The position numbers were made by a program, and so were the translations under genes. Below, piece after piece: positions 1 to 7,600 of a DNA stretch of 11,849 nucleotides. Source of the DNA: Chromera velia (lineage: Eukaryota > Sar > Chromeraceae); NCBI GenBank assembly GCA_018398765.1, contig JAHBMJ010002459.1, forward strand, positions 1 through 11,849. The letters are read 5' to 3'. The notes beneath the pieces are model-generated. The model had not been told where the DNA came from, did no database searches, and saw only the letters and a list, made by a program, of their open reading frames with translations. Position 1 is the stretch's first letter; every line of letters starts with the position of its first letter.

Positions 1-324
1 GCATTGGGGGGGGATTTGTTGAGGACAAGCGAAAAAGTAAAGTAGAAGAAGAGGGTCGGCCAGAAATTCAGCAGTCAAAGATACAGAGATGGAGTGTAAA
101 AGAGAAAGTAGAATGGCAGGTAGGAGGATTCAATTGAATCCGATGGAATGGATCTACACATTCCTTCATTCATGTGCACGCACTTGCTTCCTTTCTTCCT
201 TCCCTCCTTCCCTCGGTCCCTGCTTGGTTGGTTGGCTGGTTGGAAGAACAGTAAGTGAAGTGAGGTGCATTGCCGCCTGATTGAATTGAATGCTGCTTGC
301 TGCGATGGCAATGTTGTCATCTTC

Positions 325-363
325 GTGTGTGTGTGTCTCTTTCTTTCTTTCTTTCTTTCTTTC
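325..363. repeat. Compound (GT)n-(CTTT)n microsatellite
   Basis: A GT run at 325-336 is followed by about six CTTT units at 339-363. It is directly visible. No coding role is likely, although it keeps several frames open by chance. Confidence 0.9.
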
Positions 364-603
364 GTTCCTTCTTCATGTGTGTTGCTTTCCTTTGTCCTTT
401 GTCGGGTCTGCTTAGCGTTCGTTTGGTGTGTACAGTGGCAGAACCGATCGGTCGAGATCGGAGGAATGGATGGGGAACAAGAGGGCTTGTCTGTCTGTCT
501 GGTCGGTTGGTTGGTGTGGGAGGAGTTGCAGATTGCAGGCTGCACGCAATGAGGAGGAAGAGCTAGGAAGCCCCCTGCAGAGAGAGTGGATGGAGAAGAC
601 GGC

Positions 604-629
604 AGGAAGGAAGGAAGGAAGGAAGGAAG
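604..629. repeat. (AAGG)n microsatellite
   Basis: About six AAGG tetranucleotides in a row on the plus strand, within a longer purine-rich stretch. Its purine/pyrimidine polarity is opposite to that of the CTTT tract at 339-363. Confidence 0.9.
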
Positions 630-750
630 AGGGGAAGAGAGTGCATGTCGAAGGGTCGCGATGTTTGTAAGAAAGGGAGGCTGGCTCGTTCAACTGACAG
701 CTAGCAGGAAGGGGGGCAGCGACAGTCAAAGAAGTGAAGAGATGGGGAGG

Positions 751-769
751 AGAGAGCGAGAGAGAGAGA
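751..769. repeat. (AG)n microsatellite, interrupted
   Basis: AG dinucleotide run with one C interruption, inside the purine-rich part of the left flank. Confidence 0.8.
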
Positions 770-978
770 CAAACAGAGAGAAAAGGGACCATCGTTCTAG
801 GCAGTTCGTAGGACAGTCATTGGGAGCTAGGGAGGTGGGGCCTGCCTATTTGTGACTGACGGTTTGGTCTGTGTGGTGTTCCGGCCTGGTCTGGCAGACA
901 CGGAGCCTCAGGCTGGCTGGATGCCTGCAGGTGTCAAATGGCCGGAAGAGCTGGGGGGGAAGCGGAACTTTCAAAATC

Positions 979-994
979 AGAGAGAGAGAGAGAG
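979..994. repeat. (AG)n microsatellite
   Basis: Eight uninterrupted AG dinucleotides. Confidence 0.85.
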
Positions 995-1639
995 TGTGCT
1001 TCTTTCCCTCTTCATGCACGGAAGGAAGAAGAACGTGAACCGCGGACCAATTTCCTTCCGCCTCGATTGGTGTCAGAGGTGAATCTTATCTTACAGTCAA
1101 AGTGAAGGAGGGAACCCGGCTGGCGAATTCTGTTTGCACACCGGTGCACACAGTTGGACTGTCCGGGGGATTGAGTTAAGGTTTCCTTCTTCGGGAATTA
1201 ACAACTTGTTACAGTAGAGTATGTACGTCCATGTTTAGACCTCAGTTCGACGTGCTCTATGTGAGCGCTTAATTTCGTTGCGGATTGATGAACAAAAACC
1301 AATCGGCAAACAGTGCCAGGCCGCGTGAGGAGACCCTCTGCTGTGATGGGTCGATGTGGAAGGACTTTAGTGAATTTAAGAAGAAGACTGCATGCATGCC
1401 AGGAAGAGTGGATCAATCAGTCAGGGAGAAAGGAGTGCAAATCTGTGGGGCATGTAGACGTATGTAGACGTGACACTCGGAAGAGGTTTTGTGAGTGGGG
1501 TGAAGTGCCAGGGTCTATAGGGCGGGGTGAGGGAAAGGTTCGAGAGGGAACAAACACAGTTGAAACACTAGAACAAACATTTTTTTGCTATTTTCGCCTT
1601 CACTATTAGATCGATTGTTTCGATCAGGGCTGCCGCCTG

Positions 1640-1920
1640 CGGGTTCATAGTTACATCTAGAGATATCTAGAGTTATATGCCTTTTTTAAACGTTTGCTTA
1701 GTTAATTTGATGTCTGTCAGGATAACAAACCAGGTAAAACCAGGTGTGGTTTGAAGTTATTTACAGTCTAAGTTACTTAAACAATTTTTTTAAAATTAAT
1801 TAATATCCTAATTTTTATGATTAGATTAAAATTGTTAAAAGAACTTTTTGTGCTCTGGTTAACGTACTTAAGAACGTTATGCATGTATGTACACTAGCTT
1901 AGTACTTGATAATGTGGCTT
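1640..1920. other. AT-rich island, no gene seen
   Basis: Base composition shifts sharply to A+T here, with short palindromic strings such as TTAATTAA and GTTAAC, and without codons or splice structure. It resembles the AT-rich repeat DNA on the right side of the window (about 8880-9000 and 10000-10150). It may be a decayed insertion, but no terminal repeats were found. Confidence 0.4.
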
Positions 1921-2201
1921 CAATGGCAAGATAGAAAAACAAAGGGGAAAGATGAGAGCCTCATGCATTGAGAGGCGACACAAAACTTTTATTAGTTAAA
2001 GTCTGAACTCTGAACTCTAAACTCATGATCCTCTGATTCTCCAGGATTCTCCATCCAATTTCTTCTGAAAGTGCTGAGCTTGGCAATAGCTCCCAGAACT
2101 CCTGCAGCCTCCTCTTTGCTAAGATCCATAAGCCCAAATTCCAAACAGTTTCTCAACTTTCCGACTCCTCTTCAAAAATGGTAAATGGGTCACAGTAAGA
2201 G

Positions 2202-2612
2202 TTGCCTCTAGGCTGGTTAGTCCAGATCAGGATAGCCTTTCGGGAAGAGAATACCCAACTTGCAACTCAGGTTGAGGCAGTTCAAAAAGCTCACGCTGAG
2301 CAAGCAAATGATCTCGTCTCCCTGAAAGAAAAGTTTTTGTTTCTTGAAGAGGAAGTCAAGCAAGATCTCTCTTCCCTTCGTCTCTCTGTGGAAAGGCTTA
2401 AGAGAAGAGAGAACATGAACAAGAGGGCACTGCTCGGTTTTGATCCCCACCTCGGATGCGAACCAGCTGAGTGCCGGCAATGTGACCGGGCTAGTGACCA
2501 GGCTTCTTTTCTAAACCAACAGTCCCTTTTCTGGCAGCTGATGCTTTCGGTCTTAGGCTCTAAGGGAAAATACGACTTTTTTAACCCGTACTTCGACCTC
2601 TGTGGATTTTAA
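2202..2612 (+). CDS. Possible coiled-coil exon or decayed ORF fragment
   Basis: An open frame with a heptad-like, Glu/Lys/Leu-rich stretch (roughly residues 14-70), including FREENTQLATQ, SLKEKFLFLEEEVKQ and SLRLSVERLKRREN. This strongly suggests a coiled coil of about 55 residues. The frame has no ATG before the coiled coil. A splice acceptor (TTAGTCCAG) ends at 2225, so coding would start at 2226 in phase 0. Upstream, 2037-2180 is open in the same frame and ends ATG|GTAAAT, so a very short 45-nt intron at 2181-2225 is conceivable. A TAA closes the frame at 2610-2612. The segment is followed in the same frame by the proline-rich stretch from 2685. Family unknown. It could be an exon of a small gene or a remnant of a retroelement ORF, since coiled coils are common in ORF1/Gag-like proteins. 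Confidence 0.35.
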   Translation: MPLGWLVQIRIAFREENTQLATQVEAVQKAHAEQANDLVSLKEKFLFLEEEVKQDLSSLRLSVERLKRRENMNKRALLGFDPHLGCEPAECRQCDRASDQASFLNQQSLFWQLMLSVLGSKGKYDFFNPYFDLCGF

Positions 2613-2684
2613 TCTTTTCCTGGGGGCTGCGTGGTCGAATTCGTCGACCGTCGTCGTGCTGAGAACTTTTCTTCACTTTTTTAG

Positions 2685-3176
2685 CCTACTGGCTTTCACT
2701 GCGACTTGAGAGCAGAGACTTACTCCATCTCTTTCACCGTTTGTAAGACGAAGACTAAGCAGCAGCTCGTTGCTGTGAAGGTTCGATGCCGTCTCTTCAA
2801 ACAAGGTCCAGGCCCACCTTCTGTAAACGTACCACCCCCACGGATAAACCAATTCTTGCAGCCTTCTGTCCAAAGGTCTGTTGGGCCTTCCACATCTCCG
2901 CCGAAGGCAAGCGGCTCAAATTTTCCATCAGCCCCTCAGGCTGCCAAACCAACCCATATCAGACTCCGCGATCGGGATTACCTAAGCCCTGGGATTGCCT
3001 GCTCAGCCAGCTCTGTTGCCGGAGTGTCTTTGGCCTCATGCCCAACAGCAGAAAGCCGTAGGAATACGATGCCACCACAGATTTTGAACCAGCCTGGGGG
3101 GGGTACGTCCAGCAGAGGGAAGAAAAAGAATACAAGAGGAAAAGGAGGAGGGATGAGGAGGGAACTTCAAGGCTGA
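2685..3176 (+). CDS. Possible terminal exon, proline-rich and basic
   Basis: An acceptor with a good pyrimidine tract (CTTCACTTTTTTAG) ends at 2684. From 2685 the frame is open to a TGA ending at 3176 and is in the same frame as the coiled-coil segment at 2202-2612. Two in-frame stops (2610 and 2682) lie between them and would be removed by splicing, but no clean phase-0 donor was identified. The peptide begins with a Lys-rich part (KTKTKQQLVAVKVRCRLFKQ), continues Pro/Ser-rich, and ends in a basic Gly-rich tail (RGKKKNTRGKGGGMRR) that could bind nucleic acid. An AATAAA lies about 74 nt past the stop. A second frame (2786-3061) is also open, which weakens the case. Function unknown; an alternative is a retroelement Gag-like relic. 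Confidence 0.33.
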   Translation, partial: PTGFHCDLRAETYSISFTVCKTKTKQQLVAVKVRCRLFKQGPGPPSVNVPPPRINQFLQPSVQRSVGPSTSPPKASGSNFPSAPQAAKPTHIRLRDRDYLSPGIACSASSVAGVSLASCPTAESRRNTMPPQILNQPGGGTSSRGKKKNTRGKGGGMRRELQG

Positions 3177-3249
3177 AGCAGACACAGAAGGGGGTGGAAG
3201 TGAAGAAGGGATGACGTAGAAGAAAGATATAAGAGAGGGTTAGAGAGCA

Positions 3250-3255
3250 AATAAA
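3250..3255 (+). terminator. Candidate poly(A) signal AATAAA
   Basis: A canonical AATAAA about 74 nt after the stop of the proline-rich frame ending at 3176. It fits as a 3' end signal only if that frame is real. Confidence 0.3.
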
Positions 3256-4126
3256 AAAGAAGGTAAACTTTTTTTCAACAACACAGGTGTGAAGTATTGG
3301 GAGGAAGGAGGGCTTCATATAGAGGAGGGAGTTTTTGTGGGGAGTGCAGGGTGCTTGTCCTTCTGGTCCTCCAGGGGGGACCTCTATTTTTTCTTCCTTT
3401 CTCTGGGTGGTGAGTGAGAGAGAAAGTAGGGGTAGGGAGGGTACGTGAACTCTACAAATCCTATGATTGCCCTCTTTTGGTTTTGTTGCCCTTCCATAGT
3501 TCTGCCGGGCGTGTGTGGGGAAGAAGAAGACCAGGGAGAAGACCGTTGAGGGGGTGGTCTTTTGTGTGTTGCAGGTTTGTCTTCTTCGAGCCCATCACCC
3601 AGGCGGGCCTCCCAGGCCGGAAGAGACAGGAAGAGGCTGAGGGGCAAGGGAGTGTCTCTTACTCCTTTTAAAGAGAAACGAATGTCGTTAGTTTTCTCGG
3701 GGCTGCTAGTTTCTGGTCGACTCAGTGTGGCCTTGCTGAGCAAGCTTTCTCGTGATCGCTCCTAGGCTAGCAATGCATATATATTTAGACTGCCCTTTAC
3801 CATTGGGACACGATGGCTGGCGGGTTAAGTCACCTCATTATCATCATCATCAGTTATATAAAAGAAATCTTGTCATCTTCTTTTTTTTGAAAAGGCTACC
3901 TTTTATTAGGAGACTAAAGAGAGAAAGAGCTTAATCAGGAAAGGACCTGACCCATCTGCCCTCTTTCTAATCAAACTTCTTCTTCTTCTTTCTTCTTCAT
4001 GTAAAAGCCCCCAAGCTTGTTTCCTTCCCGTCTACTTCACTTTTCTTTCTGTTTTTTCTCTCCCTTGAATCAACTAATTGATCTTAAACACCTAGAAAAA
4101 GCCGTTCATTGTTATATTTCTGACGT
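3256..4126. other. Intergenic stretch, no gene seen
   Basis: Open frames on both strands here are short, mutually overlapping and of biased composition. Small simple repeats occur: ATC repeats at 3838-3852 and CTT repeats at 3977-3998. No splice-consistent exon or known motif was recognised. Confidence 0.5.
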
Positions 4127-4223
4127 GGCCGCGAGCCCGCCCGGCTATGGCCGAGTTATGCGACCGCCGCGCTATAGCCTCTGCGACCTCCCGCGAGGCC
4201 GGCGGCCGGCCGCGCAGCCGGGG
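4127..4223. promoter_or_regulatory. CpG-dense GC island upstream of the ankyrin gene
   Basis: About 97 bp that is almost entirely G+C with roughly 19 CpG dinucleotides, embedded in much more AT-rich sequence. It contains the perfect palindrome GCGGCCGGCCGC (4202-4213) and GCTATAGC. It ends about 230 bp before the proposed ATG at 4450, so a promoter or 5' UTR role is plausible but inferred. A foreign insertion or structured RNA segment are alternatives. Confidence 0.4.
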
Positions 4224-4449
4224 AGTCTCAGACTCTCAGACTCCGAATCTGTCTTAGTAGCCGCTGTCAGTTCTATTCAGGGTTTACAGGACACAGCGAG
4301 TTTGTAAGTTTGTAATTCACAAGAGCGCAAGTTCTCTCCTCAAATCGAGACCGGCTTGGAGGCACCGCAGTGTTTGAGAGACGGTATACCTGTTCGTTGT
4401 GCCGATCAGCCACCTCCTCTCATCTCTCCAGAACCAGCGCTTTTTGTGA

Positions 4450-4653
4450 ATGACCGAAGAAGGCGATCAGCCTTCGGGCAACTTAGGTGCTGAGCATGTA
4501 GGAGGAAGGCCTCCTCCGTCGTCCTCCGGCAGACCATCAGGACCAAGAACAGGACGAAAACTCTTGGCTACGGACACGCCTGGACCGAGGCGAAATGCCG
4601 TCTCCTCCCGGACCCACGACTCCACCAGACGCACGTTCGAGTCAACGAGCCAT
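4450..4653 (+). CDS. Ankyrin gene exon 1 (disordered N-terminus)
   Basis: 68 codons starting MTEEGDQPSGNLG, rich in Gly, Pro, Ser, Arg and Thr, and predicted disordered. An in-frame TGA directly precedes the ATG. The donor is a consensus GTAAGT at 4654. Phase 0 matches the acceptor at 4907 (GGGTGCAG). An alternative acceptor at 4762 has an excellent pyrimidine tract but leads to a stop near 4920 unless another intron follows. The start context is weak, so a further upstream exon cannot be excluded. Confidence 0.6.
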
Positions 4654-7600
4654 GTAAGTGGATCTGGGCCAGGCTATTCGACTGCTTCTCTTAGAATTCT
4701 GAACACAGCTCACCTTACTTTTCGTCCCTCCTCTCTATGCATCTGTCCCTCCCGTCTCGCAGCAGCAAGGTCCCCTCCTCCTTCTCGGGACTTTGATGAA
4801 GCCACTCCAGGAGAGATCAGAACTCCCCCCCTGCTTTCGTGATTCCTCTGAGTACATCTCTGGGGTTTTCCACACTTGTTGGTTTTTCTGCCACTCAATG
4901 GGTGCAGGAACTGGAATCTAATCCCGGTACATCACAGGCACACCACCCTGAAGGCGGAGTAGATCGCCAAGGGGGGGGAGTGGGGCTTTCGGAACAGCAA
5001 CGACAGGCAGCGGGTGTGGGGCTTTCTGAAGAAGCAGCAAGTTCGGGGCTTTATGAAGCAATATGCCACTTGCTCGACAATGAGGAACGGCATTCTGAAG
5101 CTGGGGGTGTGGGGCTTTCTGAAACAGCAGGAGTGGGGCTGGATCAACCTGGGGCACTGCCAGCTGTGCGGCTTCTACGAAATGAAACAGCGGAGGCTCC
5201 TGAGGAAGGATCAGGTGCTTCTAGTGGGGACCCGCTCCTCTCTGCTGTCCAAAGAAACGATTTGGAGGCTGCTCGACGAGCTGTGAGGGAGGGCAGAGAA
5301 AGAAAAAGTTTGAAAGACGACGAACTCACTGGCATCGGTCGTGTAGATGCGGTCAGGATGCTCTCCCACTTGGTCCAATTCTCTTGCGCACCCTCTCTCG
5401 TTTTGGTCCTTTGCCTTGCCTCACTCTCTCTGCGTCCTGCTCCGTGTCTCTTCTCTCCTGTTGAGCGCGAACAGACCTTTGAATCTCTTTGAGAAAGACT
5501 TTACATCCCCTGGTCCTCTTTCTGCTGCAGCTGATTAATGCAGTGAAGGTGGGCAACACTGCTATTGTGAAGCTGCTTGTCCATACCGGTGTGGACCTTG
5601 AGTTGAAAATCGACGTCAGTCAACTATTGATCATCCTCAGTTTTTTCGGTCAAGGCTGACTGCCAGTTTGCTTGTCATCTCAACAGTCCCTTTTTACTCT
5701 GGGCGAACGAATCTGCAGCTTGTACATGGTTGTGGCGGGAGTGTGTGCATTCTCACGGGACAGGATCAGATCTGGCGTTTTACTACAAGCGCAACAAAGA
5801 GGAAGAATCGAATGAACGTGACGTCAGAAAAGACGAAAGTTTATTTCGGTGAGATTTCGACAGTCAGGAATACATCGTCAGGTCTCTACAATTACGTAAG
5901 CGCGTCTCTTGATCCGTGAGCTTGCATGCAGGGGGAGACCGCTCTTGGATCTGCTGTTTTGTGGAACCAGAAAGAAGTGGTGGAGCTCCTCATCGAGAAG
6001 GGTGCAAAGCTTGAGACGCCAAATAATGAAGTCAGTGACAGACTGTTCTGGGGTTTGACGGCGTCATTGGAGAGACGCAGACCACTTTTTTTTTGCTCAC
6101 ACTGGTCTACATTAAACTACTTTATGTTCTATCTGCCTGTCGGTATTTGTGTCTTTCTTTCCTTCCTTACTCTCTGCCTCCCTTTGTTTTTTCCTTAGCT
6201 CTGTTGGCACGTGGCCATGTCTCAGTGTCGTTTTTTGTCTTTCTCTGCCTCTCCCTCCCTCCTCAGAAGTCTTTGTTTCCACTTTCCCTCTTTCTCGCTG
6301 TTTGTCTTCTTCCTTACTTCCTTTTTCGTGCAGGGACAAAGTCCTTTGCACATTGCCATCATGAAGGACCTTGCTGACATCGTGGAGCTCCTCATCAAGC
6401 GTGGTGCAGATGTTCGGGCCGGACCCCTAGTGAGTAAGTGGTTGCTTTTTAAAAATACGTCCAAACCACACTTCGGGATGGAGTTTCATTTCCGTCATTT
6501 GTGTTCCCCCGCCCCGCTAGGCGTGGATGATGGGCGAATGAATGACTGAATGGGAGACTGTGCATGGGAATGAGGGAGTGAGCGAGTGGATGAGGGAGTG
6601 AGTGCGTGAGCGAGTGAACGGATGGGAATGAGTGCGGACATGTCAACGCATACCTGTCGCTGTGTCTGTGTTGTGAGGATTCGTTCTTCTTGTCCCTACC
6701 TGAGTCTGGCAGTGCTTCGCTGAAGTTCCTCTCCCGTCTCTCTTTCTCTTTCTGTTTCTCTCCCAGTGACTTTCTTCGCTCATTCCCCTCCATGTCCTGT
6801 TCCACTGTCTCATGTACGTCAACATACGTTATTCAAAAGGCCTGTTTTTTTCACCAGGGGATGCATGTCCGGAAGAAACTCCGTGGACACAAACAAAATT
6901 CGATAGACACCGAGTCTGTCTGCCATGCAAGGGACACTTCTCCTTTTTGTCCTTCTCTGTCCTCTTCAATGAATTCGGAGTTCAGACCTTCTTGAAGTGG
7001 TCTCCTCTTGTGAAAGTCTCCATTTTGGCTCGGTCACACTATTTCCTCTGAACATTTTCATGTTCGCAGGGACTCTCTCCACTCGATCTGGCACTCCGTC
7101 ACAACAGCGCGAAGTCGGCAAGACTGCTTCTGGAGAATGGCGCGACAGTAGACGAAGGAAAGGAGTACTTCGCGCGGGAATTTGGTGGGTCTTTTTGAAG
7201 CCGGAGTCGTTTTCTTTCAGCAGGATCTTTGGTTTGGGTGTTGTCTGGCTTCCTCCATTCATTCCCAAATACTCGCAGTGAGAAGCAGAACTTTTTAGCA
7301 CAAATGCTTCGGTGTTTCAGGTGAACAGGTCTCTCTGATGTTTCTCTGTGGGCCTGTTTCCATCCTGGCTGTGATTGAGATGTATCCTTTACGCCCTCTC
7401 CAACGCAGAAGACGGAGAAGTCGCAAGTCTATATACCGCCTGTTGGCTGGGTGACACCGAGGAGGTGAAGAATCTTATCGCCACCGGGGTCGACATAGAA
7501 GCCGCCAGCGTCACGGTGAGCAAACGCTGCAAAAGCGTTCTTTTCGACTTGCTGTTTTTCATGCGAATCATAATTTCAGTTTGCGAAATTTTCCTTTCCT

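Larger units (their letters stand above)
1..1640. other. Non-coding, simple-repeat-rich flank
   Basis: No convincing gene is seen on either strand. The open frames here are low-complexity translations of repeats: Lys/Arg/Glu-rich on one strand, Ser/Leu/Pro-rich on the other. They lack any domain, consistent splice sites or a good start context. The region alternates pyrimidine-rich stretches (about 180-215 and 335-375) with purine-rich stretches (about 545-790 and 975-1000). TTGG-type repeats occur near 226-242 and 503-515. It is best read as intergenic DNA or untranslated sequence of a gene outside the window. Confidence 0.6.

Noticed and set aside
75-792. Minus-strand frames of 156 and 126 codons on the left flank
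   Set aside because: They are translations of microsatellites and biased tracts, of low complexity, overlapping each other, with no splice or domain support.
2637-2648. GAATTCGTCGAC, resembling an EcoRI-SalI cloning linker
   Set aside because: Twelve bases could occur by chance, and there is no vector-like sequence or composition break on either side.
2959-3743. Two minus-strand frames of 119 codons (2959-3318 and 3384-3743)
   Set aside because: The first is dominated by Ser, Leu and Phe and the second by Pro, Ser and basic residues. They arise from purine-rich plus-strand sequence and show no domain or splice signals.
5668-5919. Open frame of 83 codons between exons 3 and 4
   Set aside because: It is inside an intron bounded by matching phase-0 splice sites, has no ATG start and shows no ankyrin pattern.
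6858-6960. Possible exon after the acceptor TTTTTTTCACCAG in intron 5
   Set aside because: The translation is not ankyrin-like, and including it is not needed to keep the frame between exons 5 and 6.
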